NCBI RefSeq assembly: GCF_036227605.1
Contig: NZ_CP109487.1
Location: 6,261,501 to 6,325,500 of the forward strand
DNA length: 64,000 nt
Source of the DNA: Streptomyces sp. NBC_01439
GTDB taxonomy: Bacteria; Actinomycetota; Actinomycetes; Streptomycetales; Streptomycetaceae
Direction of reading: 5' to 3'
Below the pieces are notes generated by a model that made no database searches, had not been told where the DNA came from, and saw only the letters and a program-made list of their open reading frames with translations. Position numbers and translations under genes: made by a program. Of the stretch, positions 52,592 through 64,000 are shown in pieces. The first letter of the stretch is position 1; every line of letters starts with the position of its first letter.

Positions 52592-54960
52592 ACCGCCCGG
52601 CGGGACCGGTTCCGCCGGACCTCCGCCTCGCGGTGCCCGCCGTGGCCGCCTGGGCGGCGGCCGCGGTCGCCCTGGACATGCCCGTCCACCAGACCGCCCT
52701 CGGGGTGGGCCTGGCGATGGTCTGCGCGGGCCTGCTGATGCTGGGCGCGTGCCGGCGTCCGGGCCGGCTGTGGCGGCTCGCGCCGGTCGCTGCGGCGGCC
52801 CTGCTGTGCGGGGCCGCCGGGGCGGGGGTGGCAGGGCTCCAGCAGGCCGAGGCACGGGCCGGGCCGGTGACCGGTCTGGCACGGCAACACGCCCGTGTTT
52901 TCGCGGAGCTCACCGTCGGCTCCGACCCCAGGGCCGCCCGGAGCGCGAGCGGGCCACCGGTGGTGGTGCTGGACGCGGTGGTGACCCGGGTGACCGGGCC
53001 CGACGGGTCGAGCACCTGGGTCGATACCCCGGTACGGGTGCTGGCCGGGCATCCGGAATGGGCCCGCCTGCAGCCTTCCACCCGGGTGGTGGCGGCCGCC
53101 CGGCTGGCCCCGGCGCAGGGCGGGGAGCGGGCCGTGGCGCTGCTCCGCCCGGCCGGTGACACCCCGCCCGGGGTGACCGGCGGCCCGGATACCGTCCAGC
53201 GGATCGCGGGGCGGATGCGATCCGGGCTGCGCGAGGCCACCGAAGGGCTCGCACCGGACGCCGGGGCCCTGCTGCCGGGGCTGGTCGTCGGGGACACGTC
53301 CAGGGTTCCGCCCGATCTGCACGAGGCCTTTCGGGCCACCGACCTGCTGCACCTGCTGGCCGTCTCCGGGTCCAACCTGACCGTGGTGCTGTTCCTGCTC
53401 ATCGGGTCCCCGGCCCGGGCGCAGCAGGCCGAACGGCGCGGGCTGGCACCCCGGCTCGGCCTCTCGCTGCGGGTGACCGCCCTGTGCGGGGCGGCCCTGA
53501 CGCTGGCCTTCGTGGTGGTGTGCCGGCCGGAACCGAGCGTGTTGCGAGCAGCTGCCTGCGGTGCGGTCACCCTGTTGGCCATCGCCACCGGACGGCGCAG
53601 GTCATTGATCCCGGCCCTGGGCGCGGCCGTGCTGCTGCTGGTGCTCTACGACCCGTGGCTGGCCCGCAGCTACGGCTTCCTGCTCTCCGTGCTGGCCACC
53701 GGGGCGCTGCTCACCCTCGCTCCGCGATGGAGCCAAGCCCTGCGGCGCCGTGGGGCGGGGCCGCGACTCGCCGAGGCGCTGGGAGCTGCCGCGGCCGCGC
53801 AGGCGGTGTGCGCGCCCGTGGTGGCCGTGCTGGCCGCCCGGGTCAGCCTGGTGGCGGTGCCGTGCAACCTGCTGGCCGAACTGGCGGCCGGTCCCGCGAC
53901 GGTACTCGGCTTCGCCTCGCTCGCGGTGGCTCCGGTGTGGATGCCCGCCGCGGAGCTGCTCGCCCGTTGCGCGGGGGTGCCGGCGGGGTGGATCGCGGGT
54001 GTGGCCCGGGCCGGGGCCCGGTTTCCGGGTGCGGAGCTCTCGTGGCCGGGCGGGCTCACCGGCGGCGTTCTGTTGGCCGCCGCCACCCTGGCCGTCGTCG
54101 TGGTCGTCGGTGTCCGGTTCCGCGGGCGCGGGTGGCTCTGCTCCGCCCTGGCGGCGCTGCTGCTCCTGGCCGTACTGCGGCCACCGCAGCTCACCCGCAC
54201 GCTCTCCGGCTGGCCGCCGCCCGACTGGAGCTACGTTCAGTGCGCCGTCGGGCAGGGGGACGCTGCTGCGCTCTCCGTCGGCCCGGGGGAGGCCCTGGTG
54301 GTGGACGCCGGCCCGGAGCCCGGACCGGTGGACGAGTGTCTGCGCGCCCTGGGCGTGCACCGCGTTCCGCTGCTCCTGCTGACCCACTTTCACGCCGACC
54401 ACGTAGGAGGTCTGCCGGGGGTGCTGCGGGGCCGGTCCGTCGGTGTGATCCAGACCACCGCACTCGAAGATCCGCCGGGGCAGGCCGAGTTCGTCCGGCG
54501 GACCGCGGCGGCCGCCGGCGTGCCGATCGTGAAGGCGGTGCAGGGCGAGCGCCGCCGGGCCGGGGCGTTCGAGTGGGAGGTGCTCTGGCCGCCGCCGGCC
54601 GGGCCTCCGCCCGAGGGGCCTAACGATGCGAGCGTCGCCCTGTCGGTGCGCGGCGCGGGGCTGACCCTGCTCCTGCTCGGCGACCTCGAACCTCCCGCCC
54701 AGCAAGCCCTCTTGAGGGCACATCCGGACCTCGGCCCGGTGGACGTCCTCAAGGTCGCCCATCACGGTTCCGCGCACCAGGACCCGGAGCTGTACGCCCG
54801 GATCCGGCCACGGCTCGCGCTCGTTCCCGTCGGCGCGGCCAACCGCTACGGACACCCCGCGCCGAGTACGCTCGCCCGGCTGCGGGAGTTGGGGTCGACC
54901 GTGCTGCGCACCGACACCGACGGCTCGATCGCCGTCGCAGGAAGCGGAGTTCAGTTACGT
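52588..54960 (+). CDS. comEC: ComEC/Rec2-type DNA-uptake channel; frame lacks a stop at the expected end
   Basis: The conserved part is about 790 residues. The N-terminal half has several membrane helices and a soluble region; the Competence domain (about 240-500) begins at LLHLLAVSGSNLTVVLFLLIG. The C-terminal metallo-beta-lactamase domain has HFHADH at residues 600-605 and VDVLKVAHHGSAHQD. ComEC carries single-stranded DNA through the membrane. The family similarity ends at LRTDTDGSIAVAGSG (about 54950), but the same frame stays open to a stop at 57394-57396, reading out of frame across the YceI and holA genes (formal length 1602 aa). A lost stop or an indel near 54950 is likely. End coordinate here is the end of the conserved part. 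GTG start overlaps comEA. Confidence 0.8.
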
Positions 54961-55099
54961 TCGTTTCCGGCCAATCGGCGGCGGAATCGGCGCGGCCATA
55001 CCGGGCGCGACCACTCTGTTTGCCCACAACCCGACAGCATGATCGAATGCGTCTTCGCCAGAACGGTCCAAGTCCACACAGCACGGGGGTGCATCAGCC

Positions 55100-55981
55100 A
55101 TGTTCGGTCGCCGACGGGGGATGGAGTCGGCCGGAAGTTCCAGCCCGACCACATCCGCGACACTGACGTTGCCGCCGACGGCGCGTCTGCTCAGCGGCCG
55201 GGTTCTCGACACGGTCCACCGACCGGTTCGGCAGGCCGCGTTCGAGGTGACCGACCCGATCGGCCGGCGCATCGTCAGCGGCGAGACCGACCCGTACGGT
55301 GGCTTCGCCGTGGCCGTACCGGAGGGGGAGTACCGGCTCTCCGTGACCGCGGAGGGGTACGCGCCCTTCCACGGGGTGACGATCGTGGGGGATCCGGGGC
55401 AGCCCGGCACCGCGGAGATCATCCTCAACACGGTGGAGCCGCCGTTGCTGCCGCAGCCCGGCCACTGGGAGCTCGACCCGACGCACTCGTCCATCGGCTT
55501 CACGGCCCGCCACATCGGTCTGGCCCGGATCCGCGGCCGGTTCACCACGTTCGCCGGGGCGGTACGGATAGCCGAGCGCATGGAGGACTCCTCCATGCAC
55601 GTGATCATCGATGCGGCGAGCATCGACACCGGGGTGCGGCTGCGCGACGACCACCTGAGGTCGGGGGACTTCCTGGACGCGGTCCGCCACCCGACGGTGG
55701 AGTTCTACAGCGAGCGGTTCATCCACCGCAGCGGCAGCGCGTGGACCGTCGCCGGGGCGCTGACCCTCCACGGGGTGAGCCGGTCCGTGACCCTGGACAC
55801 CCAGTACCTGGGTTTGGGCACCGGCCTGGAGGGCGAGCTCCGGGCGGCCTGCCGGGCCACCACCGAGCTGCACCGCGAGGACTTCACCCTGAACTGGCAG
55901 TCGATGCTGGCGCACGGGATCGCGGCCATCGGTTCGAGCGTGGAAGTGACGCTGGACGTCCAGGCCGTGCGCAAGGCCTGA
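55100..55981 (+). CDS. YceI family protein with N-terminal carboxypeptidase-regulatory-like domain
   Basis: 293 aa. Residues 31-110 resemble a CarboxypepD_reg/transthyretin-like beta domain (LLSGRVLDTVHRPVRQAAFEV, YGGFAVAVPEGEYRLSVTAEGY). Residues 118-290 are a YceI lipocalin-like barrel (WELDPTHSSIGFTARHIGLARIRGRF, GALTLHGVSRSVTLD, HREDFTLNW). YceI proteins bind polyisoprenoids or similar lipids. No signal peptide is evident, so it may be cytoplasmic. ATG 55100, with a second ATG at 55121. The upstream 140 bp have lower GC and look like an intergenic promoter region. Confidence 0.9.
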   Translation: MFGRRRGMESAGSSSPTTSATLTLPPTARLLSGRVLDTVHRPVRQAAFEVTDPIGRRIVSGETDPYGGFAVAVPEGEYRLSVTAEGYAPFHGVTIVGDPGQPGTAEIILNTVEPPLLPQPGHWELDPTHSSIGFTARHIGLARIRGRFTTFAGAVRIAERMEDSSMHVIIDAASIDTGVRLRDDHLRSGDFLDAVRHPTVEFYSERFIHRSGSAWTVAGALTLHGVSRSVTLDTQYLGLGTGLEGELRAACRATTELHREDFTLNWQSMLAHGIAAIGSSVEVTLDVQAVRKA

Positions 55982-55992
55982 CGCGCAGTCCC

Positions 55993-56235
55993 CTACGGGG
56001 CTTCCAGCCAGCCCTCGTACTCGGCGGCGAGGTCGTCCAGCGAGGTGGTGTCGAGCCGTTCCCGCGGGTCCTCGACGATCACCAGCCACTGGGCGTCCTC
56101 GGCGTCGTCCTCGCCGGCCAGCGCGTCGCGGACCAACTGCGGCTCCTCCGGGAGGCCGAAGCGGTCGACGGCCTCCTGGGCCACCTCCTCGGCGGCGTCG
56201 CGGTCGGGCAGGACGAGTACGTGTCGCACATTCAC
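55993..56235 (-). CDS. conserved small protein, 80 aa
   Basis: VNVRHVLVLPDRDAAEEVAQ onward, acidic and helical with an Asp/Glu-rich C-terminal half (LAGEDDAEDAQWLVIVEDPRERLDTTSLDDLAAEYEGWLE). The GTG at 56235 gives the natural N-terminus; a second GTG two codons in is possible. It is convergent with the YceI gene (11-bp gap) and divergent from holA (61 bp). It resembles the small Streptomyces proteins of the ribonuclease-inhibitor-like/RraB-type size, but I see no decisive motif. Function unknown. Confidence 0.7.
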   Translation of the reverse strand: MNVRHVLVLPDRDAAEEVAQEAVDRFGLPEEPQLVRDALAGEDDAEDAQWLVIVEDPRERLDTTSLDDLAAEYEGWLEAP

Positions 56236-56296
56236 GCGACCATTCTCGGGTACGCGGGGCGATGGGCTGTCAGTGCGGCGTGGGATGCTGGAGCCG

Positions 56297-57289
56297 ATGG
56301 CCACCAGGAAGAACTCCACCGACGATCCGCTCGCCCCGCTCACCCTCGCGGTGGGGCAGGAGGAGCTGCTGCTCGACCGCGCCGTGCGCGAGGTGGTGAC
56401 GGCCGCCCGCGCCGCCGACGCCGACACGGACGTCCGCGACCTCACCTCCGATCAGCTCCAGCCCGGCACGCTTGCCGAGCTGACGAGCCCCTCGCTCTTC
56501 TCCGAGCGCAAGGTGCTGGTCGTGCGCAACGCGCAGGACCTGTCCGCCGACTCGATCAAGGAGGTCAAGGCCTACCTCGCCGCACCCTACGAGGAGATCA
56601 TCCTGGTCCTCCTCCATGCGGGCGGGGTCAAGGGCAAGGGCCTGCTGGACGCCGCGCGCAAGGCGGGCGCGCGGGAGATCGCCTGCCCGAAGATGACGAA
56701 GGCCGCGGACCGGCTGTCCTTCGTGCGGGGCGAATTCCGCACGCTCGGCCGGTCGGCGACCCCGGAGGCCTGCCAGAACCTGGTGGACGCGATCGGCAGC
56801 GACCTGAGGGAGCTGGCGAGCGCCGCCGCGCAGCTGTGCGCCGACGTCGAAGGCACCATCGACGAGGCCGTCGTCGCCCGCTACTACACCGGGCGGGCCG
56901 AGGCCTCCAGCTTCACGGTCGCCGACCGGGCGGTCGAGGGGCGCGCGGCCGAGGCACTCGAAGCCCTGCGCTGGTCCCTGTCCACCGGGGTGGCGCCGGT
57001 CCTGATCACCAGCGCCCTGGCGCAGGCGGTCCGCGCGATCGGCAAGCTCGCCTCCGCCCCGCGCGGAGCCCGCCCCGGCGACCTCGCCCGGGACCTGGGC
57101 ATGCCGCCGTGGAAGATCGATCGGGTCCGCCAGCAGATGCGCGGCTGGTCGGCGGACGGGGTCTCGGACGCCCTGCGCGCCGTGGCCGCCGCCGACGCCG
57201 GGGTCAAGGGCGGCGGCGACGACCCCGAGTACGCCCTGGAGAAGGCGGTCGTCGCGGTGGCCCGCGCGGCCCGCCCCCAGCGCCGTTAG
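56297..57289 (+). CDS. holA: DNA polymerase III subunit delta
   Basis: 330 aa from ATG 56297 (MATRKNSTDDPLAPLTLAVGQEELLLDRAV); an ATG four codons earlier is possible. Features: VGQEELLLDRAVREVV at the N-terminus, the SLFSERKVLVVRNAQDLS segment that holds the clamp-binding region, ASAAAQLCADVEG and the C-terminal collar domain RWSLSTGVAPVLITSALAQAVRAI. Delta opens the beta sliding clamp as part of the clamp loader. The family is diverse but this match is complete. Followed 12 bp later by a small gene, probably co-transcribed. Confidence 0.93.
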   Translation: MATRKNSTDDPLAPLTLAVGQEELLLDRAVREVVTAARAADADTDVRDLTSDQLQPGTLAELTSPSLFSERKVLVVRNAQDLSADSIKEVKAYLAAPYEEIILVLLHAGGVKGKGLLDAARKAGAREIACPKMTKAADRLSFVRGEFRTLGRSATPEACQNLVDAIGSDLRELASAAAQLCADVEGTIDEAVVARYYTGRAEASSFTVADRAVEGRAAEALEALRWSLSTGVAPVLITSALAQAVRAIGKLASAPRGARPGDLARDLGMPPWKIDRVRQQMRGWSADGVSDALRAVAAADAGVKGGGDDPEYALEKAVVAVARAARPQRR

Positions 57290-57301
57290 CGGACGTCCCG
57301 C

Positions 57302-57694
57302 ATGAGCGTCGATGCCGAGCACTGGGAGCGCTGGATCGCGAAGCTGCTGGGCATCCTTGCCGCCGATGCCCCGGACCAGCTGGCTTGGGCCGGTGAGCAC
57401 GGCGTGAAGAGCGCCCCCCTCGTCGAGGACGTCGACTTCGTCCTCCACCTGGCCGAGGGGATGCAGGAGCGGGGGACCCTCGCACCGCAGGTCCAGTGTG
57501 ACCTCCGGGCCATCAGCCGGCTCCTCGACGAGGCGGACGTCCTCGGCCGCGCCGGCCCGTGGGCCGGGTCCCTGACGACGGAGCCCGCCTGGAGCGGGTT
57601 GCGCACCTTGGCCCGCCGGATCCTCGTCGCCCGCGAGGGCGACTGGCGCCGCCCCCTCCCGCACCGGGTACCTCCGCAGGACATCTACGACTGA
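57302..57694 (+). CDS. hypothetical protein downstream of holA
   Basis: 130 aa, all helical by appearance (EHWERWIAKLLGILAADAPDQLAWAGEHGVKSAPL, VDFVLHLAEGMQERG, AISRLLDEADVL), acidic, with no membrane segment and no motif I recognise. ATG 57302, 12 bp after holA. Ends 34 bp before a strong terminator. Function unknown. Confidence 0.7.
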   Translation: MSVDAEHWERWIAKLLGILAADAPDQLAWAGEHGVKSAPLVEDVDFVLHLAEGMQERGTLAPQVQCDLRAISRLLDEADVLGRAGPWAGSLTTEPAWSGLRTLARRILVAREGDWRRPLPHRVPPQDIYD

Positions 57695-57727
57695 GCAGGC
57701 CCGCCCCGTGCGGTGCGCCGGACAGCA

Positions 57728-57776
57728 CGAAGGCCCCGGCCACCGCCCTGGGGAAGGGAGGAGGCCGGGGCCTTCG
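57728..57776. terminator. bidirectional terminator between 57302 gene and rpsT
   Basis: A perfect 14-bp stem (57728-57741 with 57763-57776) with a 21-nt loop, located between the end of the plus-strand gene and the end of minus-strand rpsT. Confidence 0.75.
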
Positions 57777-57892
57777 GATACTTCTGGTTGCGCCGCACCC
57801 GCGTGGCGAACGCTTCGTGTGCGGAGCGGGGTGCCGGTCAGGAGCGGGAGAGAGGGCCCACTGGGTCCCTTCCGGCGATCACATCAGGAGCT

Positions 57893-58159
57893 TCAGCCCT
57901 GCAGGGAGGCAACCTTGGTGGCCAGCGCCGACTTCTTGTTGGCGGCGGCGTTCTTGTGGATGACACCCTTCGAGACAGCCTTGTCGAGCGCACGCGCGGC
58001 AGCGCGAGAAGCCACGGTGGCCTTCTCGACGTCACCGGCGAGGACGGCCTCGCGGGCCTTGCGGATCGCGGTCTTGAGCGAGGACTTGACGGCCTTGTTG
58101 CGCAGGCGCGCCTTCTCGTTCGTCTTGTTCCGCTTGATCTGGGACTTGATGTTCGCCAC
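57893..58159 (-). CDS. rpsT: 30S ribosomal protein S20
   Basis: 88 aa, [22 protein letters not shown] onward, complete and strongly basic. S20 binds 16S rRNA early in 30S assembly. On the minus strand the ATG is preceded by a GAAAAGGCTC leader. It is divergent from lepA with 255 bp between; both promoters must lie there, but I could not assign them firmly. Confidence 0.97.
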   Translation of the reverse strand: MANIKSQIKRNKTNEKARLRNKAVKSSLKTAIRKAREAVLAGDVEKATVASRAAARALDKAVSKGVIHKNAAANKKSALATKVASLQG

Positions 58160-58414
58160 GAAAGAGCCTTTTCAGGTTCAGAGTTTGATCTTCGGATTGT
58201 GCCTCGACAGCTGAGAGGGCATACGAGACACAGCTGCCCAGGCTACCAGGCACGCTGCGGGCGGCCCAAACCGAGCGCACTGCCCCGTCCATGGGACCAT
58301 GGGAGTCTGCGTAGAGATCCGACATCGCGCCGCCGACAGCGACGGGAGCCGGACTTTCGCTCCGACCGACGCTCCGCAAACGCTTCCGACTGCGACCGAG
58401 AATCAGGACACTGC

Positions 58415-60280
58415 GTGCCCGCGATCCCCAGCCACGTGCCCGAGCCGAGCCGTACCGACTCGGCGCTGATCCGCAACTTCTGCATCATCGCGCACATCGA
58501 CCACGGCAAGTCGACCCTTGCCGACCGGATGCTCCAGATCACCGGTGTGGTCGACCAGCGGCAGATGCGCGCCCAGTACCTCGACCGCATGGACATCGAG
58601 CGTGAGCGCGGCATCACGATCAAGTCCCAGGCGGTCCGGCTGCCCTGGGCGCCCACCACGGGCGAGGGTCAGGGCAACACCCACATCCTCAACATGATCG
58701 ACACCCCCGGGCACGTCGACTTCACCTACGAGGTTTCGCGCTCCCTCGCCGCGTGCGAGGGCACCGTCCTCCTGGTGGACGCCGCCCAGGGCATCGAGGC
58801 GCAGACCCTCGCCAACCTGTACCTGGCGATGGAGAACGACCTCGCGATCGTCCCCGTCCTGAACAAGATCGACCTGCCGGCCGCCCAGCCGGAGAAGTTC
58901 GCGGAGGAGCTCGCGAACCTGATCGGCTGCCAGCCCGAGGACGTGCTGCGCGTCTCGGCGAAGACCGGTCTCGGCGTCGAGGCGCTGCTCGACAAGGTCG
59001 TCGCCACGGTCCCGGCCCCGGTCGGCGTCAAGGACGCTCCGGCCCGCGCCATGATCTTCGACTCCGTCTACGACTCGTACCGCGGCGTCGTCACGTACGT
59101 CCGTGTGGTCGACGGGCAGCTGAACAAGCGCGAGCGCATCCGGATGATGTCCACCGGCGCCACCCACGAGCTGCTGGAGATCGGTGTCTCCTCCCCGGAG
59201 ATGACCCCGTCCGACGGCATCGGCGTCGGCGAAGTGGGCTACATCATCACCGGCGTGAAGGACGTCCGTCAGTCCAAGGTCGGTGACACCATCACCAGCC
59301 TGCACAACGGCGCCACCGAAGCCCTCGGTGGCTACAAGGACCCGCGGCCGATGGTCTTCTCGGGCCTCTACCCGCTCGACGGCTCGGACTACCCCGACCT
59401 GCGCGAGGCCCTGGACAAGCTGCAGCTCAACGACGCCGCGCTCGTCTACGAGCCGGAGACCTCGGCGGCGCTCGGCTTCGGCTTCCGCGTCGGCTTCCTC
59501 GGCCTGCTCCACCTGGACGTGGTCCGCGAGCGCCTGGAGCGCGAGTTCGGCCTCGACCTGATCGCCACCGCGCCCAACGTGGTCTACCGGGTGGTCATGG
59601 AGGACGGCAAGGAAGTCACCGTCACCAACCCGAGCGAGTTCCCCGAGGGCAAGATCTCGGACGTGTTCGAGCCGGTCGTCAAGGCCACCGTGCTCGCGCC
59701 CACCGAGTTCATCGGCGCGATCATGGAGCTGTGCCAGCAGCGCCGCGGCACCCTCCTCGGCATGGACTACCTCTCCGAGGACCGGGTCGAGATCCGCTAC
59801 ACCCTCCCGCTCGCGGAGATCGTCTTCGACTTCTTCGACCAGCTGAAGTCCAAGACGCGCGGTTACGCCTCCCTGGACTACGAACCCACTGGCGAGCAGT
59901 CCGGCAGCCTGGTCAAGGTCGACATCCTGCTGCACGGCGACAAGGTCGACGCCTTCTCCGCCGTCACGCACAAGGACGCCGCCTACGCCTACGGCGTGCG
60001 CCTCGTCGCCAAGTTGCGCGAGCTCATCCCGCGGCAGGCCTTCGAGGTGCCGATCCAGGCCGCGATCGGCTCCCGCGTCATCGCCCGCGAGACCATCCGC
60101 GCCATCCGCAAGGACGTCCTCGCCAAGTGCTACGGCGGTGACATCTCCCGTAAGCGGAAGCTGCTGGAGAAGCAGAAGGAAGGCAAGAAGCGGATGAAGA
60201 TGGTCGGCTCCGTGGAGGTCCCGCAGGAGGCCTTCATCGCCGTCCTCTCCAGTGACGAGTCCGGCGGCAAGAAGAAGTAG
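58415..60280 (+). CDS. lepA: elongation factor 4 (LepA)
   Basis: 621 aa from the GTG at 58415 ([27 protein letters not shown]). Ribosomal translocase-like GTPase: G1 AHIDHGKST at residues 26-34, [10 protein letters not shown] switch I, DTPGHVDF switch II, G4 NKID, then EF-G-like domains II, III and V and the LepA-specific C-terminus ([43 protein letters not shown]). EF4 is thought to back-translocate or rescue ribosomes under stress. The long frame from 57713 is the open shadow of the upstream region. Confidence 0.97.
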   Translation: MPAIPSHVPEPSRTDSALIRNFCIIAHIDHGKSTLADRMLQITGVVDQRQMRAQYLDRMDIERERGITIKSQAVRLPWAPTTGEGQGNTHILNMIDTPGHVDFTYEVSRSLAACEGTVLLVDAAQGIEAQTLANLYLAMENDLAIVPVLNKIDLPAAQPEKFAEELANLIGCQPEDVLRVSAKTGLGVEALLDKVVATVPAPVGVKDAPARAMIFDSVYDSYRGVVTYVRVVDGQLNKRERIRMMSTGATHELLEIGVSSPEMTPSDGIGVGEVGYIITGVKDVRQSKVGDTITSLHNGATEALGGYKDPRPMVFSGLYPLDGSDYPDLREALDKLQLNDAALVYEPETSAALGFGFRVGFLGLLHLDVVRERLEREFGLDLIATAPNVVYRVVMEDGKEVTVTNPSEFPEGKISDVFEPVVKATVLAPTEFIGAIMELCQQRRGTLLGMDYLSEDRVEIRYTLPLAEIVFDFFDQLKSKTRGYASLDYEPTGEQSGSLVKVDILLHGDKVDAFSAVTHKDAAYAYGVRLVAKLRELIPRQAFEVPIQAAIGSRVIARETIRAIRKDVLAKCYGGDISRKRKLLEKQKEGKKRMKMVGSVEVPQEAFIAVLSSDESGGKKK

Positions 60281-60307
60281 CAGCCCCGCCGTCACCCGAC
60301 GCAGACG

Positions 60308-60333
60308 GGCCCCCGCACTCCGGTGCGGGGGCC
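60308..60333 (+). terminator. terminator hairpin after lepA
   Basis: An 11-bp perfect stem (60308-60318 with 60323-60333), 4-nt loop, followed by TGTTTCG. Confidence 0.8.
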
Positions 60334-60515
60334 TGTTTCGTTATCAAGCGGCCGCTCGCGGGCCCTTACGCACGCGCCGGTCGCGCTCTAGTCTGATCAC
60401 TGCTCGACGGTTACTCGCCAGTTTAGAAAGCCACCGGCTGCAAACCCGCCAGTCCCAAGCGCCCCCCAGCGCCCCACGCCCACGCACTGCCGCGTGGAAC
60501 GGTCCGGAGGATGTC

Positions 60516-62408
<1,893 letters not shown>

Positions 62409-62611
62409 CGCCCGCCGCGGGCCCGACGGGGCGGGGCGGTGGACCGCCCCGCCGGCCCCGCCGACCCCAATGTTCCCGGGCGGCCCCGGGCATCGGCTGC
62501 GCGCCGTGTCCCGGGGCCCCGCCCCGAACCCCGCGCCCCCGACGCCGGCGGGGCCGGACGCGCCGCCGCCGGGACCGGACGCGAGCGGGGCCGGGCGGTG
62601 CGGCGGTGCGG

Positions 62612-62617
62612 GATGAT
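62612..62617 (+). promoter_or_regulatory. -10-like hexamer for hemW
   Basis: GATGAT ends 6 nt before ATG 62624; weak match to the TAnnnT consensus. Confidence 0.25.
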
Positions 62618-62623
62618 GGGGGC

Positions 62624-63856
62624 ATGCCTTCCGCACTCCCCGACGGTGAACCCATGCCCGAAGACGGCGCGCTGCCGTCGCACGCCCTGGTGGGCGCGGG
62701 GGAGCGGCCGCTCGGGTTCTACCTGCACGTCCCGTACTGCGCCACGCGCTGCGGGTACTGCGACTTCAACACCTACACGGCCACCGAGCTGCGGGGCACC
62801 GGCGGTGTGCTCGCCTCCCGGGAGAACTACGCCGACACCCTGATCGACGAGGTCCGCCTCGCGCGGAAGGTGCTCGGGGACGACCCGCGGGCCGTACGGA
62901 CGGTGTTCGTGGGCGGCGGCACGCCCACGCTGCTGCCCGCCCGGGACCTCGTACGGATGCTCGCGGCGATCCGGGACGAATTCGGCCTGGCCGAGGACGC
63001 CGAGATCACCACCGAGGCCAACCCGGAGTCCGTGAACCCGGAGTACCTCGCCGAGCTGCGCGCCGGGGGCTTCAACCGGGTCTCCTTCGGCATGCAGAGC
63101 GCCAAGCAACACGTCCTGAAGGTGCTCGACCGCACCCACACGCCGGGGCGCCCCGAGGCGTGCGTCGCCGAGGCGCGGGCGGCGGGCTTCGAGCACGTCA
63201 ACCTCGACCTGATCTACGGCACGCCCGGGGAGTCGGACGAGGACTGGCGGGCCACCCTCTCGGCAGCGCTGGGCGCCGGGCCGGACCACATCAGCGCCTA
63301 CGCGCTGATCGTCGAGGAGGGCACGCAGCTCGCGCGCCGGATCCGCCGCGGCGAGGTCCCGATGACGGACGACGACGTGCACGCCGACCGGTACCTGATC
63401 GCGGACTCGGTCATGGTCGAGGCCGGGTACGCCTGGTACGAGGTCTCGAACTGGGCCACCTCGGAGGCCGGGCGCTGCCTGCACAACGAGCTGTACTGGC
63501 GCGGCGCCGACTGGTGGGGCGCGGGCCCGGGCGCGCACTCGCACGTGGGCGGGGTGCGGTGGTGGAACGTGAAGCACCCGGGTGCCTACGCCGCGGCGCT
63601 GGCGGAGGGCCGCTCCCCGGGCGCGGGACGCGAGATCCTCTCCGAGGAGGACCGGCGGGTGGAGCGGATCCTGCTGGAGCTGCGCCTCGTGGACGGGGTC
63701 CCGCTGTCCCTGCTCGCCCCGGCCGGACTGGCCGCCTCCCGCAAGGCCCTGGCGGACGGGCTGCTGGACGCCGTGCCGTACGAGGCCGGGCGTGCCGTGC
63801 TGACCCTGCGGGGGCGGTTGCTGGCCGACGCGGTGGTCCGGGACCTGGTGGACTGA
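62624..63856 (+). CDS. hemW: HemW, radical SAM heme chaperone (coproporphyrinogen III oxidase-like)
   Basis: 410 aa from ATG 62624 (MPSALPDGEPMPEDG). The radical SAM cluster motif is CATRCGYC (Cys39, Cys43, Cys46) in LHVPYCATRCGYCDFN. VGGGTPTLLP, FGMQSAKQHVLKVLDRTHTP and the HNxxYW motif (LHNELYWRGADWWG), typical of HemW, are present, while the Cys-rich N-terminus of true HemN is not. HemW binds heme and delivers it to membrane cytochromes. The conserved neighbourhood lepA-hemW supports the call. GTG 62606 is an alternative start. Confidence 0.92.
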   Translation: MPSALPDGEPMPEDGALPSHALVGAGERPLGFYLHVPYCATRCGYCDFNTYTATELRGTGGVLASRENYADTLIDEVRLARKVLGDDPRAVRTVFVGGGTPTLLPARDLVRMLAAIRDEFGLAEDAEITTEANPESVNPEYLAELRAGGFNRVSFGMQSAKQHVLKVLDRTHTPGRPEACVAEARAAGFEHVNLDLIYGTPGESDEDWRATLSAALGAGPDHISAYALIVEEGTQLARRIRRGEVPMTDDDVHADRYLIADSVMVEAGYAWYEVSNWATSEAGRCLHNELYWRGADWWGAGPGAHSHVGGVRWWNVKHPGAYAAALAEGRSPGAGREILSEEDRRVERILLELRLVDGVPLSLLAPAGLAASRKALADGLLDAVPYEAGRAVLTLRGRLLADAVVRDLVD

Positions 63857-63956
63857 TCACTCCACGGAGTGAATCGCTGCGAATGAGGGCAGGCGCGGCC
63901 TAGCCTGTTCGTAGCCTTCTGTCGCATACCCGGCGGCAGAAGTGGAGGGCACGGAG

Positions 63957-64000
63957 ATGACCGCTGTGGACGATCGCCGGATGACCGAGTACTTCGAGAG
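63957..64000 (+). CDS. start of a further gene, truncated by the window edge
   Basis: ATG 63957 opens MTAVDDRRMTEYFE and stays open to the edge. GTGGAGGG lies 7 nt upstream, and TAGCCT at 63901-63906 is -10-like. Only 14 residues are visible; I cannot name the product. Confidence 0.55.
   Translation, partial: MTAVDDRRMTEYFE

Noticed and set aside
54961..57396. Continuation of the comEC frame as true coding sequence
   Set aside because: It runs out of frame through YceI and holA, which match their families fully; the translated tail is Arg/Gly/Ala-rich shadow sequence.
63857..63880. Operator-like inverted repeat after hemW (TCACTC...GAGTGA)
   Set aside because: Only a 6-bp arm with a short loop; not enough to call a regulator site or terminator.

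Overview
The window is a high-GC (about 70%) chromosomal segment of a Streptomyces species. Evidence for this: GTG starts are frequent, third codon positions are strongly GC-biased, starts often follow a -10-like hexamer without a Shine-Dalgarno site, and the gene order valS - folC - ndk - mreBCD/pbp2/rodA - rne - rplU - rpmA - obg - proBA - nadD/pdtA/rsfS - leuS - comEA/comEC - holA - rpsT - lepA - hemW is the conserved Streptomyces core. I see no prophage, CRISPR array or large island.

Layout. 1-2.9 kb: start of a Gln/Pro/Gly-rich protein (minus strand) divergent from valS. 2.9-5.2 kb: an orphan histidine kinase and, facing it, a second MreB-type actin (Mbl-like). 5.3-7.7 kb: folC, a DUF4233 membrane protein and ndk, closed by a strong terminator. 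8-14.4 kb: the mre wall-elongation cluster mreB-mreC-mreD-PBP2-RodA, with a 166-bp inverted-repeat (MITE-like) element between the last two genes. 14.4-24.2 kb: a CYTH-CHAD protein, a B12-binding radical SAM protein, a membrane protein built of 19-residue repeats, a DUF2344 protein and a very long repeat-rich RNase E/G. 24.2-26.7 kb: rplU (long leader), rpmA, obg.

26.7-35.3 kb is a cell-wall glycopolymer locus: a GT2 enzyme, galE, a GT4 enzyme, a bifunctional GT2/TagF-like polymerase, a polyprenyl-phosphate glycosyltransferase (GtrB type) and a GtrA flippase. It fits functionally with the mre cluster and with the LytR-CpsA-Psr protein at 42.5 kb (PdtA type), which would attach such polymers to the wall. 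In S. coelicolor, Mre proteins and PdtA are reported to act together in spore-wall synthesis.

35.3-46 kb: proB, a small conserved gene, proA, two membrane proteins sharing a short N-terminal motif, an M48 protease, a small membrane protein, nadD, the LCP protein, rsfS, and a histidine phosphatase that seems to start at CTG. 45.5-49.4 kb: two identical tRNA-Ala(GGC) genes around a small CxxC protein, then leuS behind a classical attenuator with a Leu-Leu-Leu leader peptide. 49.5-64 kb: a coiled-coil membrane protein, DegV, comEA, comEC (whose frame lacks a stop at the expected place), a YceI protein, holA, rpsT, lepA, an acyl-CoA ligase, hemW and the start of one more gene.

Most notable for follow-up: the leuS attenuator, the MITE-like element that supplies the PBP2 stop codon, the 19-residue-repeat membrane protein between two radical-SAM-system genes, two probable CTG starts, the comEC end, and the 60-bp perfect palindrome after galE.
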